A stretch of 64,000 nucleotides of DNA from Alphaproteobacteria bacterium (GCA_018830285.1 JAHJSB010000024.1:1-64000), one strand, 5' to 3'. Shown: positions 17,352 to 26,389, counted from the first letter of the stretch. A program made the numbers and translations. Notes: generated from the sequence alone by a model not told the origin.

Positions 17352-19382
17352 ATGTTGCACCGCCTGATTGCTACCTCAGCCAGCCTTGTCGTCCTCGCGA
17401 CCTGCCTTGCAGGGCAGGCGGCGGCACAGGAGGAGGCGGTCTCACTTGAACCTGTGACTGTGTTTGGAGTCCGGACGGCGAACCAGCCCGGGTCGAATGC
17501 AATCGCTGATGCGACCATGATTGCCGAAACGCTCGCCGATCACCCCGCCGAGATCCTGAACACGCTGCCGGGCGTGAACGTGCAGATGAATTCGGGGCAG
17601 GAGCACCTGATCGCCATCCGCTCGCCGGTGCTGACGGGCGGGGCAGGGCAGGGCAGTTTCCTGATCCTCGAGAATGGTGTGCCGACGCGCTCGCCCGCCT
17701 TCGGCAACGTCAACAGCCTGATGGAACCGCACCATGAAGTGGCGAGCGCGATTGAGGTTGTGCGCGGGCCGGGCAGCGCAAAATATGGCTCGAATGCCGT
17801 GCATGGCCTCGTCAACGTCATCCTGGGCCAGCCGGGCGATGGCAGCTTCGCGAGCGCGAGCTATGGCACACTGGGCCGCTACCGCACGGACATGGCGCTG
17901 GATGACGGCGAGCATGTGCGTCTCGGCCTGTCGCTGCAGCATGACACGGGCTGGCGCGACAATACGGGCGCTGACCAGCAGAAACTGTCGGCTGTCGGCG
18001 CGTATGAGCTTGGAGCGTGGAATGTGACGCCGTGGCTGTCGGCATCGAATCTGAACCAGGAATCGGCGGGATTCGTCGGCGGGACCGACAGCTACAAGGA
18101 CAGCGACCTTGTCACCCAGAACCCGAATCCGGAAGCGTATCGCGATGCCTGGTCGGCGCGGATCGGCGCGCGGGCGGAGCGGCCCTTGGGGCCAGGCAAT
18201 CTGGTGCTGACACCTTACGCCCATTCGCAGGCGATGATCTTTTCGCAGCACTTCCTGCCCTACAGTGGTGTCGAGAAGAACGGGCACACGGGTGGCGGCG
18301 TCATGGCGCGCTATGGCTGGCAGGCGAGCGACGCTCTGGCGCTGCGCATCGGCGCGGATGTGGATGTGGCGAGCGGCTACCTGAAGGAGTCCCAGGCAAG
18401 ACCCACCTTCGGGTTCAATCCGGCAAATGACCAGTTTCCGCAGGGCGTCCATTATGACTACACGGTCGACACGACGACCTTCGCCCTCTGGGGCGAAACG
18501 GAGTGGGATCTTGGCCATGATGTCAGCGTGCTGGCGGGCCTGCGCGGCGAGACGCATGACTATGACTATTCCACCGAAGCGCCGGTCGGCATTGCGGGCC
18601 GCTTCAACGTCACCGCCGACCGCAGTGACAGTTTCGACCTGCTGACGCCGAAGCTCGGCCTGATCTGGTCGCCGGGCGATGTCAGCTATTACGTCAATTA
18701 TGCGCGTGGCGAACGGGCGCCGCAGGCCTCCGACCTCTACCGGTTGCAGAGCCTGCAAGTGGCCGGCGAGGTCGACACCGAGACGCTCGACAGCGTGGAG
18801 GTGGGCGCGCGCGGCAGCGCGGCGGGCGGACGGCTCGTGTTCGATGTCGCCGCCTACTGGATGGACAAGGAGAATTTCTTCTTCCGCGACAGCGATGGCC
18901 TCAACGTGCCGGACGGTTCGACCCGCCATCAGGGCGTGGAGGCGACAGCGGCATTCGATCTTACCGACACGCTGGTGCTGAAGGGCAATGTCAGCTGGTC
19001 GGACCAGACCTATACGTTCGACCGCATTGTCGGCTCGGGCACCGAAACGATCCGCGATGGCAACCAGATCGATACGGCGCCGGAATGGCTGGCCGATGCG
19101 TCGCTCGACTGGCAGGCAACAGAGGCCCTCGGCCTGTCACTGTCGGTGGAGCATGTCGGCGAATATTACATGGATCCCGCGAATACGGCGACCTATCCCG
19201 GGCACACGGTCCTGTCGGCGCGCGGATCTTATGAATTCGGCGAAGGCACCGAAGCCTTCCTGATCTTGCGCAACCTGACCGACGAAGCCTATGCCGACCG
19301 GGCCGACCTCGCCTTTGGCAATGGCCGCTACTTCCCCGGTGAGCCGCTGAATGCCACGTTGGGCCTGAGAAAAAAATTCTAG
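17352..19382 (+). CDS. TonB-dependent outer-membrane receptor
   Basis: A 676-aa precursor with signal peptide (MLHRLIATSASLVVLATCLA, cleavage near AAAQ). The plug domain carries ILNTLPGVNVQ and IEVVRGPGSAKYGSNAVHGLVNV, and the rest is a beta-barrel ending NATLGLRKKF, with the C-terminal Phe used for outer-membrane insertion. It imports a scarce compound using TonB energy. Its place between a nucleoside transporter and a GST suggests a nucleoside-like ligand, which is inference only. The ATG at 17352 follows AAGGAA; upstream frame is inside nupC-family gene. Confidence 0.93.
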   Translation: MLHRLIATSASLVVLATCLAGQAAAQEEAVSLEPVTVFGVRTANQPGSNAIADATMIAETLADHPAEILNTLPGVNVQMNSGQEHLIAIRSPVLTGGAGQGSFLILENGVPTRSPAFGNVNSLMEPHHEVASAIEVVRGPGSAKYGSNAVHGLVNVILGQPGDGSFASASYGTLGRYRTDMALDDGEHVRLGLSLQHDTGWRDNTGADQQKLSAVGAYELGAWNVTPWLSASNLNQESAGFVGGTDSYKDSDLVTQNPNPEAYRDAWSARIGARAERPLGPGNLVLTPYAHSQAMIFSQHFLPYSGVEKNGHTGGGVMARYGWQASDALALRIGADVDVASGYLKESQARPTFGFNPANDQFPQGVHYDYTVDTTTFALWGETEWDLGHDVSVLAGLRGETHDYDYSTEAPVGIAGRFNVTADRSDSFDLLTPKLGLIWSPGDVSYYVNYARGERAPQASDLYRLQSLQVAGEVDTETLDSVEVGARGSAAGGRLVFDVAAYWMDKENFFFRDSDGLNVPDGSTRHQGVEATAAFDLTDTLVLKGNVSWSDQTYTFDRIVGSGTETIRDGNQIDTAPEWLADASLDWQATEALGLSLSVEHVGEYYMDPANTATYPGHTVLSARGSYEFGEGTEAFLILRNLTDEAYADRADLAFGNGRYFPGEPLNATLGLRKKF

Positions 19383-19392
19383 GAGGAAACCG

Positions 19393-20010
19393 ATGAAACT
19401 TTACCAGAGCCCCAAGGCGCCAAACCCTGACCGGGTTGTCTTTTTCCTGCGGGCGAAAGGCAAACTGGACGCGGTTGAGATGATCGATGTGTCGATCATG
19501 GAGCAGGAACACAAGACAGCGGAATACCGGAAGCTGTCACCCTATGCCCAGGTGCCGACGCTAGTGCTGGACGACGGCACGGCGATCACCGAGAGCCGGG
19601 CGATCTGTACCTATCTCGAAGGCATCTTTCCTGAGCCCAACCTGATGGGCCGGGACCCGAAGGAAAAGGCCCTGATCGAAATGTGGGATCGCCGCATCGA
19701 ACTGATGTTCTTCATCCAGTTCGCCGGCTGGTTCCGGAACGCCCACCCGATGATGGCGCCGCTGGAAGTGCCGCAGAGCCCGGAAGCCGCCGCCAAGGGT
19801 GAGAAAGCGGCGCGGACCATGGCCAAACGCCTCGACGCCCACCTGGCCGATCACGAATTCGTCGCCGCTGGCCGGTTCTCGATTGCCGACATCACGCTCT
19901 ATATCGGCTGCGGGTTCTGCCGTGTCATGAAGTGGGAGCCGCACAAGGAGCATGAAAACCTTGGCCGCTGGTATGATGCAATGACCGCGCGCGGGTTTGC
20001 GAAAGCCTAG
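19393..20010 (+). CDS. Glutathione S-transferase family protein
   Basis: A 205-aa protein with the N-terminal thioredoxin-like domain (MKLYQSPKAPNPDRVVFFLR; VPTLVLDDGTAITESRAICTYLE, the glutathione-binding PxL...ESxAI pattern) and a helical C-terminal domain (GRFSIADITLY). The likely reaction is glutathione conjugation or reduction; substrate unknown. It begins ten bases after the TonB receptor stop with an AGGAGG site, so it is probably in the same transcript. Confidence 0.9.
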   Translation: MKLYQSPKAPNPDRVVFFLRAKGKLDAVEMIDVSIMEQEHKTAEYRKLSPYAQVPTLVLDDGTAITESRAICTYLEGIFPEPNLMGRDPKEKALIEMWDRRIELMFFIQFAGWFRNAHPMMAPLEVPQSPEAAAKGEKAARTMAKRLDAHLADHEFVAAGRFSIADITLYIGCGFCRVMKWEPHKEHENLGRWYDAMTARGFAKA

Positions 20011-20033
20011 GCCCCCGCAAACCCCGGTTTGCG

Positions 20034-20822
20034 TCAGGCGTTCTTGATCGACATGCCGCCATCGACGGGGATGTGCACGCCGTTGAGGAACGAGGCGGCG
20101 GGCAGGACCAGAGATAGGGTCATGTTGGCGACCTCTTCAGGGATACCGTAGCGACGCAGCGGTACGCGGCGCTTGGCGTAGATTTCCTTGTGCTCGTCGG
20201 GGATGCCAGCCGTGATGCCGGTAATGATCGGGCCGGGGCAGATGCTGTTGACCGTGATGCCTTCGCGGCCAAGGTCAACGGCGAGCCCGCGCGTCAGGCC
20301 GATGACGCCATGCTTGGCGGCGACATAAGGCGAGTTGCCCGGTGTTGCGCCGAGGCCTTCGGTCGAAGCGATGTTGACGATGCGGCCCCAGCCATTCTTG
20401 CGCATATAGGGCAGGGCGGCGCGGATGGCGCGCTGGTGGGAGGTCAGCATCACATTGATGCTGGGGCCCCAGCTGTCTTCATAGCTTTCCTCGCCGATAT
20501 CCGCCGCCTTGGCGAAGCCGGCATTGTTGACGAGAATGTCCATACCGCCGAAATGGGCTGCCGCATTGTCGATGACGCGCTTGATTGCGGCCGCGTCGGA
20601 CACATCCATCTCCCAGCCTTTGACATTGTCGAAGCCGGCATCCTTGATTTCCTTCACCACGACATCAACGTCGCCCTGGCGAAGGTCGGTGACCGCGACA
20701 TTGGCGCCTTCACGCGCGAACAGGTGCGCGGTCGCCCGGCCCATGCCGCTGGCGGCGCCGGTGATGAGGGCGGTCTTGCCTTTGATCGAACGGGAAAGTT
20801 CCTGATAGGGGATCTGGCTCAT
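20034..20822 (-). CDS. SDR family oxidoreductase
   Basis: A 262-aa classical short-chain dehydrogenase: TGAASGMGRATAHLFAREGA (about 20-39), NNAG, catalytic Ser in NIASTEGLG, YVAAKHG and the C-terminal PVDGGMSIKNA. Substrate unknown; acyl or hydroxy-lipid substrates are suggested by neighbours. The start ATG overlaps the stop of the thioesterase gene (ATGA), so the two are coupled. The open frame continues upstream inside the thioesterase gene but is not used. Confidence 0.88.
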   Translation of the reverse strand: MSQIPYQELSRSIKGKTALITGAASGMGRATAHLFAREGANVAVTDLRQGDVDVVVKEIKDAGFDNVKGWEMDVSDAAAIKRVIDNAAAHFGGMDILVNNAGFAKAADIGEESYEDSWGPSINVMLTSHQRAIRAALPYMRKNGWGRIVNIASTEGLGATPGNSPYVAAKHGVIGLTRGLAVDLGREGITVNSICPGPIITGITAGIPDEHKEIYAKRRVPLRRYGIPEEVANMTLSLVLPAASFLNGVHIPVDGGMSIKNA

Positions 20823-21247
20823 GCTTTTGGCTTTCTGAGTTTGATGGTTCCGGAGAAATTGAGGACTGGCCGGCCATTGGCCGTGACAAGCCCGCGCACG
20901 AAAGTGATCGAGCGGCCCTGGCGCAAGACTTCGCCGCGCGCTTCGATCAGCTCGCCTTCGAGCGCGCCGTCGAGAAATTCGGAGGTGAACGCCACAGTCA
21001 GGCCATAAACGCCTTCCATGCCGTGATGGGCGATGGCGAACAAGGCAAAGTCGGCGAACGTCATCAGGCACCCGCCATGCATCACGCCGCCGGCATTCAT
21101 GTGCTTGCGCTGGGCGCGGAAGGCGGCCACCTGGCCCTGTTCGTCGGTGCGCATGTAGAACGGGCCCGCCGTATCGTGTTCGAACGGCTCCTCGGCCCAG
21201 GTTTTCCAGCCCTTGAACTCGCCTTCAGTAACTTCAGTTGCAAGCAT
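20819..21247 (-). CDS. PaaI-family (hotdog-fold) acyl-CoA thioesterase
   Basis: A 142-aa hotdog protein with the family active-site region NAGGVMHGGCLMTFADFALF (His-Gly-Gly and Asp about 14 residues apart). It probably hydrolyses an acyl-CoA. The ATG at 21247 has GGGAGGA upstream; an in-frame start at 21301 would add 18 basic residues without a site. It is the first gene of a two-gene unit with the SDR and is divergent from the acyl-CoA dehydrogenase. Confidence 0.85.
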   Translation of the reverse strand: MLATEVTEGEFKGWKTWAEEPFEHDTAGPFYMRTDEQGQVAAFRAQRKHMNAGGVMHGGCLMTFADFALFAIAHHGMEGVYGLTVAFTSEFLDGALEGELIEARGEVLRQGRSITFVRGLVTANGRPVLNFSGTIKLRKPKA

Positions 21248-21318
21248 TTTCGTCTTGTTCCTCCCTTTTGGCTTTGATACCGCACGGTCACCCTTCGACA
21301 AGCATGTCGCAACGGCAT

Positions 21319-21339
21319 ATCATTGTTCCAGACAATAAT
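21319..21339. promoter_or_regulatory. Inverted repeat upstream of the acyl-CoA dehydrogenase
   Basis: ATCATTGT (21319-21326) and ACAATAAT (21332-21339) are inverted arms with one mismatch, separated by TCCAG. The site lies 16 bases before the acyl-CoA dehydrogenase start and in the divergent gap with the thioesterase gene, where a TetR-type repressor of acyl-CoA genes could bind. Identity of the regulator is unknown. Confidence 0.4.
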
Positions 21340-21355
21340 TTACGGGAGTTTCATG

Positions 21356-22516
21356 ATGGCTTTTGACGCCGAAATCCGCGCCGCCCTGATCGAGCAGGTG
21401 CGCCGGTTCGTGACCGAAAAATGCGTGCCGATCGAGGCCGACGTAGCCGAGAATGATGCCGTGCCGCAATCGATCGTGGACGAGATGAAACAGCTCGGCC
21501 TGTTTGGCATTGCCGTGCCGGAAGAATTTGGCGGCCTTGCGCTGGACATGGAAACCGAATGCCTCGTGGCCTTCGAGCTGGGCCGCACTTCACCGGCCTT
21601 CCGCTCTGTCGCCGGCACGAATATCGGCATCGGCAGCCAGGCGCTGGTCCTGTTCGGCACCGACGCGCAGAAAGCGAAATGGCTGCCCGGCATTGCCAGC
21701 GGCGACCTGATCGCGAGTTTCGCGCTGACCGAGCCGGAAGCCGGGTCCGACGCGGGCAGCCTGACGACTAAGGCGATCCGCGATGGCGACCATTACGTGC
21801 TGAACGGCACCAAGCGTTACATCACCAATGCCAACAAGGCCGACCTGTTCACGGTCATGGCGCGGACCGATCCGTCGACGCCCGGCGCCAAGGGCGTGTC
21901 GGCTTTCGTCGTCGAGCGCAATACGCCCGGCGTGTCTGTCGGCCAGCCCGAAAAGAAGATGGGCCAGCAGGGCGCGCATATCTGCGACGTCATCTTCGAG
22001 AATGCACGCGTGCCCGTGGCCAACCGGCTTGCGGGAGAAGGCGAAGGCTTCAAGGTGGCGATGAGCGTGCTCGACAAGGGCCGCCTGCACATCTCCGCCG
22101 TCGCGACCGGCGTGTCCGAGCGCCTGATCAAGGAAATGGTTAACTACGCGCTTGAACGCAAGCAGTTCGGCAAGCCGATCATGGATCACCAGCTGATCCA
22201 GGCGATGATTGCCGACAGCCAGGCAGAAACCTATGCCGCGCGCTGCATGATCCTTGACGCCGCGCGCCGCCGCGATGCCGGCGAGGATGTCACCATGCTC
22301 GCGTCCTGCACGAAACTGTTCGCCACGGAGGCATGCGGCCGCGTTGCGGATCGCGCCGTGCAGGTATTCGGCGGGGCAGGCTATGTTACCGACTATGGCA
22401 TCGAGCGTTTCTATCGCGACGTGCGCATCTTCCGACTGTATGAAGGCACGAGCCAGATCCAGCAGATCATCATCGCTCGGGAACTTGCCCGGGCCGCAAA
22501 GGCAGGGAATCTCTAA
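21356..22516 (+). CDS. Acyl-CoA dehydrogenase
   Basis: A 386-aa flavoprotein that introduces the 2,3 double bond into acyl-CoA. Blocks visible: FALTEPEAGSDAGSL (FAD/substrate contact), YITNANKADLFTVMART, ALERKQFGKPI, VFGGAGYV and the C-terminal catalytic-base region RIFRLYEGTSQIQQIIIAREL, in which Glu of YEGT is the expected base. The second of two adjacent ATGs is chosen because GGGAG lies seven bases before it. The serine hydrolase start follows its stop directly. Confidence 0.93.
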   Translation: MAFDAEIRAALIEQVRRFVTEKCVPIEADVAENDAVPQSIVDEMKQLGLFGIAVPEEFGGLALDMETECLVAFELGRTSPAFRSVAGTNIGIGSQALVLFGTDAQKAKWLPGIASGDLIASFALTEPEAGSDAGSLTTKAIRDGDHYVLNGTKRYITNANKADLFTVMARTDPSTPGAKGVSAFVVERNTPGVSVGQPEKKMGQQGAHICDVIFENARVPVANRLAGEGEGFKVAMSVLDKGRLHISAVATGVSERLIKEMVNYALERKQFGKPIMDHQLIQAMIADSQAETYAARCMILDAARRRDAGEDVTMLASCTKLFATEACGRVADRAVQVFGGAGYVTDYGIERFYRDVRIFRLYEGTSQIQQIIIARELARAAKAGNL

Positions 22517-23752
22517 ATGTTCGACCACGACCCCACCGACCCGCACGAAGTCGGCCTGAACGCCGAGCGCCTTGAGGCGATCCCCGAATATTTCCAGAAG
22601 AACTATATCGACACAGGCAAGCTGCCCTGCATGGCGACACTCGTGTCGCGCGGCGGCGAGATCGCGCTCGAAGACTATTCCGGCACGACCGAGATGGGCG
22701 CAGGCGAGCACATTGGACCGCACACGATTTTCCGCATCTATTCCATGACCAAGCCGATCACGTCGCTGGCCGCTATGATGCTGTTCGAAGAGGGCAAGCT
22801 GCGCCTCGATCATGACGTCAGCCGCTACATCCCCGAATTTGCCGACGTGATGGTCTGGGACGCCGGCGACAAGGACAGTTTCACGACCCGCAAGCCGGAT
22901 CGACCCATGAAAGTGCTGGACATGTTCACGCACACGTCGGGCATCACTTACGGGTTCATGATGCAGCACCCGGTCGACTTCCTGTACCGTCAGGAAAAGA
23001 TCGGACGTCCCGACGAAACCCTGCAGGCCATGGCCAAGCGGCTCGCGGCGCTGCCGCTGCAATGCTCGCCCGGGGACGAGTGGTGGTATGGCCATTCCAT
23101 CGACGTGCTGGGCGCGATTGTCGAAATCGTCTCGGGTATGGAGCTGGACGAGTTTTTCCGCCAGCGCATCACCGGCCCGCTCGGCATGCATGACACCGAA
23201 TTCTGGGTACCGGAAGAAAAGATCGACCGCCTGATGGCCTGTTACGAGAAGAATGCCGAAACGGGCGAAACAAAACTGGCCGATGGCGCCGGCAAGGCGT
23301 CAAGGCTTTATACCAAGCGTCCCACCTTCCTGAACGGCGGCGGCGGGCTTGTGTCCACGCTGCGCGACTATCACCGCTTTGCGCTGATGCTGCTGCGTGG
23401 CGGCACGCTGGAAGGCCAGCGCATCGTCAGCCCAAAGACGGTCGAGTTCATGCGCCAGAACCATCTGCCGGGCGGCAAGACGATGCGCGACATGGGCAAG
23501 TCCATGTTCACCGAAGTGATGGCAGACGGCGTTGGCTTCGGTCTCGGCGGGTCGGTCGTGACCGATATTATCGCAGGCCATCAGCCGGGCAGCGAAGGCA
23601 CGTTCAGCTGGGGCGGCCTTGCATCGACCTTCTTCTGGATCGACCCGGAAGAAGAGATCATCGCGATCCAGGCCACACAACTGATGCCGTCCTCGACCTA
23701 CCCGATGCGCCAGCAATTCCAGCAGCTCGTCTACGCGGCGATCGACTGGTGA
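22517..23752 (+). CDS. Serine hydrolase of the beta-lactamase (class C/esterase) family
   Basis: A 411-aa protein with the penicillin-binding-protein/esterase fold: nucleophile motif S76-M-T-K79 (IYSMTKPIT) and Y191-G-H193 in GDEWWYGHSID as the second motif, with a Gly-rich C-terminal region. There is no signal peptide, so it is probably a cytoplasmic esterase (EstB-like) rather than a resistance enzyme. It starts immediately after the acyl-CoA dehydrogenase stop (TAAATG), implying co-translation and a shared pathway. Confidence 0.85.
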   Translation: MFDHDPTDPHEVGLNAERLEAIPEYFQKNYIDTGKLPCMATLVSRGGEIALEDYSGTTEMGAGEHIGPHTIFRIYSMTKPITSLAAMMLFEEGKLRLDHDVSRYIPEFADVMVWDAGDKDSFTTRKPDRPMKVLDMFTHTSGITYGFMMQHPVDFLYRQEKIGRPDETLQAMAKRLAALPLQCSPGDEWWYGHSIDVLGAIVEIVSGMELDEFFRQRITGPLGMHDTEFWVPEEKIDRLMACYEKNAETGETKLADGAGKASRLYTKRPTFLNGGGGLVSTLRDYHRFALMLLRGGTLEGQRIVSPKTVEFMRQNHLPGGKTMRDMGKSMFTEVMADGVGFGLGGSVVTDIIAGHQPGSEGTFSWGGLASTFFWIDPEEEIIAIQATQLMPSSTYPMRQQFQQLVYAAIDW

Positions 23753-24009
23753 GCGAGCCCGGTCATAATGCGGTGCGCGAGGCGATCCTCGCGCTGACGG
23801 CGGAATGCGGCGTCGGCAAGACGATCAGCGCCGAACAGGCAGCGCGTGCAGTAAGTGAAGAGAACTTTCAGCGCGTGCTGAAAGACGTGCGCGCGGAAGC
23901 CGTGCGTCTTGCCAAGGCGGGCACGATCACGATCTATCGCAAGGGCAAGCCGGTCGAAAACCTGGATGCGTTCAAGGGCGTCTATCGGCTGGGCCTGCCG
24001 CCGGCTTGA
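23749..24009 (+). CDS. DUF3253 domain-containing protein
   Basis: A small 86-aa protein matching the DUF3253 pattern by eye: AVREAILALTAECGVGKTISAEQAARAV, a middle helix with VRAEAVRLAKAG, then ITIYRKGKPVE. It looks like a winged-helix-sized fold; function is unknown. It begins with GTG overlapping the serine-hydrolase stop (GTGA), so it is translationally coupled to it. Confidence 0.8.
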   Translation: MSEPGHNAVREAILALTAECGVGKTISAEQAARAVSEENFQRVLKDVRAEAVRLAKAGTITIYRKGKPVENLDAFKGVYRLGLPPA

Positions 24010-24013
24010 ACGC

Positions 24014-24376
24014 ATGGCCAGGGCGCCAGACCCGTTCCATGACTTCGTGGCCGACCTGTTTGCGCCTATGGGGGACGTCCGTATAAAGCGCATGTTTGGT
24101 GGTGCCGGCGTCTATGCACAAAGCGTGATGTTCGCCCTTCTGGCCGATGACGTGATCTACTTGAAGACGGATGCCGCGCTGCGGATCGCGCTAGAGGCTG
24201 AGGGCGGCGAAGTGTTTGCCTGGGAGCGGCCAAGTGACGGCAAACGGATGGAGATGGGCTATGTCAGCCTGCCGTCTGCTGCGATGGATGATGCGGAGGA
24301 TGCGAGCGCCTGGGGCCGTCGCGCCTTGGCAGTGGCGCTGGCGGCAAGGAAGTCCAAACCCGCGAAGAAGGCCTAG
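24014..24376 (+). CDS. TfoX N-terminal-domain protein
   Basis: A 120-aa protein with the TfoX-N pattern: FAPMGDVRIKRMFGGAGVYAQSVMFALLADDVIYLKTDA. Full-length TfoX/Sxy regulates competence in gammaproteobacteria; this short form has only the N-terminal domain, and its role in alphaproteobacteria is unknown. ATG at 24014 lies four bases after the DUF3253 stop; the frame upstream overlaps DUF3253. Its end overlaps the convergent phosphatase gene by four bases. Confidence 0.82.
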   Translation: MARAPDPFHDFVADLFAPMGDVRIKRMFGGAGVYAQSVMFALLADDVIYLKTDAALRIALEAEGGEVFAWERPSDGKRMEMGYVSLPSAAMDDAEDASAWGRRALAVALAARKSKPAKKA

Positions 24377-24888
24377 GGCTGGTAGGGTGCGCCATAGCGG
24401 CGCAATTCGGTGTCAATCCCGTCGTCCTGCATACGGACGACATAGAGGCGGTCATACTCGGCAGGCTCGTTGATGTCGGTGCCCGGTTCGCCGCCCAGCA
24501 ATTCGACCAAGGCGGGCGTTGTGTTGGAGTGTCCGACAACGAGCGTGATGCCGGATTCGGCTTTCAACTGGTCTGCAAATGCCGGCAAGTCAGATGGATC
24601 GTAAAGAGTCACCGGTACCGAGATGGTTTTGGCAATCGGTGCGGCTGTTTCTCGTGTCCTAGCGTAGTCGGTGGAATAGATGCGAACAATCCCGGCATCG
24701 CGAAGCGTTTTGGCGAGCAGGGCGGCGCGGAGGGCGCCATTCGACGTCAGGGAGGGATCGTCGCCAGCCTGCTTTTCAGCATGGCGAACCAGGTAGATCG
24801 TGCGTTCTGGGGGCGAATGAGAGGAGCATGCCGCCAGCGTCAAGAGCGCAGCCGTAAAGCCGATCAGGCTGCGCCGGCTCAGCCTCAT
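24373..24888 (-). CDS. Histidine phosphatase superfamily lipoprotein (SixA-like)
   Basis: A 171-aa precursor with lipobox LTLAAC (Cys about residue 21) after an RR-containing N-terminus. The phosphatase core is clear: YLVRHAEKQ (RHG-type nucleophile His), IYSTDYARTRETAAPIA and VVGHSNTTPALV with the second catalytic His. It is probably an envelope-anchored phosphohydrolase of unknown substrate. Its start overlaps the DUF3291 gene stop by four bases. Confidence 0.85.
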   Translation of the reverse strand: MRLSRRSLIGFTAALLTLAACSSHSPPERTIYLVRHAEKQAGDDPSLTSNGALRAALLAKTLRDAGIVRIYSTDYARTRETAAPIAKTISVPVTLYDPSDLPAFADQLKAESGITLVVGHSNTTPALVELLGGEPGTDINEPAEYDRLYVVRMQDDGIDTELRRYGAPYQP

Positions 24889-25379
24889 GCGACTTGCGGT
24901 CTGACCACGGGTTGGTCGAGTGAAAAAGCGTACGGACTGGACCCATTCTGGCGCAGGTGTGTGAGGCGCGTCCACCCGTCTTCCATTGTGAATCTCTCCT
25001 CTCGCGGTGCCCACCACATGACAAAGCCTGGACCCTGACTGCGATCAAGCTGCTCCTGCAGGCGGCGCATGCCCGACGGGTGCGTCCTGCCATCGTATAC
25101 GAACGACCGCATGTCTGCGAGCGAGGTCCAGCCAGCCATCGTGCATACGTCCGGGACACCGAGGTCTTTCGCATACGGAAACGCATTGCCCAAGTCGCGC
25201 CAGGACCCGTCGGGCTGGCGCAGGCCGTGACGATGCCAGTGGATGCCGTCAAAACTGTCGGCGTCGCTGAAAATCCGGGGAAGGATCGCAAGGAACACGC
25301 GCACGAATTCGTTGTCGAACGTGAACTCGCCCGTCGGTCGCGCACAATTGAAATGGATCAGTCGATAGTCCATGCGCAC
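24885..25379 (-). CDS. DUF3291 domain-containing protein
   Basis: A 164-aa protein with the DUF3291 layout: an N-terminal strand with HFNCARP, a central GWTSLADMRSFVYDGRTH, and the C-terminal VMWWAPREERFTMEDGWTRLTHLRQNGSSPYAFS. It resembles antibiotic-biosynthesis-monooxygenase-like folds, but no function is known. Start at 25379 or 25373 (MRM). Coupled to the downstream phosphatase by ATGA. A regular repeat array lies about 55-80 bases upstream. Confidence 0.8.
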   Translation of the reverse strand: MRMDYRLIHFNCARPTGEFTFDNEFVRVFLAILPRIFSDADSFDGIHWHRHGLRQPDGSWRDLGNAFPYAKDLGVPDVCTMAGWTSLADMRSFVYDGRTHPSGMRRLQEQLDRSQGPGFVMWWAPREERFTMEDGWTRLTHLRQNGSSPYAFSLDQPVVRPQVA

Positions 25380-25433
25380 ATTCGCCCCCCGGCCCTAAAG
25401 CGTAGGCTGCAACCTGTCACGGATGCCTTACAC

Positions 25434-25460
25434 TATTCTTAATCGAATAAGATTCTATTC
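25434..25460 (-). promoter_or_regulatory. Three alternating TATTC/GAATA half-sites at 11-bp spacing
   Basis: TATTC (25434-25438), GAATA (25445-25449) and TATTC (25456-25460) are separated by six bases each, so successive half-sites start 11 bp apart, roughly one helical turn. They form two overlapping inverted repeats and lie upstream of the DUF3291-phosphatase pair. A dimeric repressor could use either palindrome. Confidence 0.4.
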
Positions 25461-25473
25461 AATCATAGGGTGA

Positions 25474-26274
25474 TCAATTCCCCTTGAATTCGGCTTTCCG
25501 CTTGCCCAGAAACGCCATCACGCCCTCCTTGAAATCGTTTGTGCGGCCAGCGGTTCGCTGGGCGAGACGTTCAGCGCGAAGCGCCCCATCGAAGTCGCCA
25601 TCGCAGGCAGCCCAAACCAGTTTGCGTGTCAGGGCTAGCGCCTGTGTCGGACCTTCGGCAAGTTGCTGGGCGAGCTGTTTCGCCGTGTCCATCAAGGCGT
25701 CGTCTTCGACAACGCGATTGACCAGGCCCCAGGCCATGGCTTGCTCGGCCGGTACCTTTTCCCCCAGCAGGGTCATCTCCATGGCGCGCGTCCGTCCGAT
25801 GGTGCGGGCGAGCAGGTAGGTCGAGCCGCCGTCAGGCACGAGACCGATACGCCGGAAGGCCTGCAGGAAATATCCGCTCTTGCCGCAGATGACGAGGTCG
25901 CCGATCAGGCCCAGCGCGCAGCCCACGCCGGCGGCTGCACCATTCACGGCCGTGATGACAGGATGGGGATGGTCCTGGATTGCCAGGATCAACGGATTGT
26001 AGTGAGTTTCGAGTGCCCGCCCGGCGTCGGGCTGTGAACCGGGATGGCTGAGCGAGCTGCCGCTCCCGGGATTGGCGCCAAGATTTGCGCCCGAGCAGAA
26101 GCCGCGCCCCTCGCCGGTCAGGATCGTGCAGCGCGCTTCCTTGCTCGCCGTTTCGAACGCGTGGAGTAGTTCCTGCGCGGTGTCGACGCCGCAGGCATTC
26201 ATGGTTGCCGGATCATTGAAACTGATGATGGCCGTGCTGCCGTCCAGTTCGTAGGAAATCTTTTCGTAAGCCAT
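25474..26274 (-). CDS. Enoyl-CoA hydratase/isomerase family protein
   Basis: A 266-aa crotonase-fold protein. The oxyanion-hole region CSGANLG and the GAAAGVGCALGLIGDLVICG block are present. At the second catalytic position it has IGLVPDGGSTYLLARTIG, with Asp in PDGG as in PaaG-like isomerases, whereas typical hydratases have Glu at this or a nearby site. It acts on acyl-CoA thioesters; hydratase versus isomerase activity is open. Confidence 0.88.
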   Translation of the reverse strand: MAYEKISYELDGSTAIISFNDPATMNACGVDTAQELLHAFETASKEARCTILTGEGRGFCSGANLGANPGSGSSLSHPGSQPDAGRALETHYNPLILAIQDHPHPVITAVNGAAAGVGCALGLIGDLVICGKSGYFLQAFRRIGLVPDGGSTYLLARTIGRTRAMEMTLLGEKVPAEQAMAWGLVNRVVEDDALMDTAKQLAQQLAEGPTQALALTRKLVWAACDGDFDGALRAERLAQRTAGRTNDFKEGVMAFLGKRKAEFKGN

Positions 26275-26389
26275 CGCGTTTTTCTCTCTCTCATATGTCT
26301 GGCGGCAATCTAGTGGCTATCGTCCGGATGTGAACGCCTCACGCAGCGGCAATGCATTTCGCTTTGTTAAGCGCTGAACGCGGGCTACA

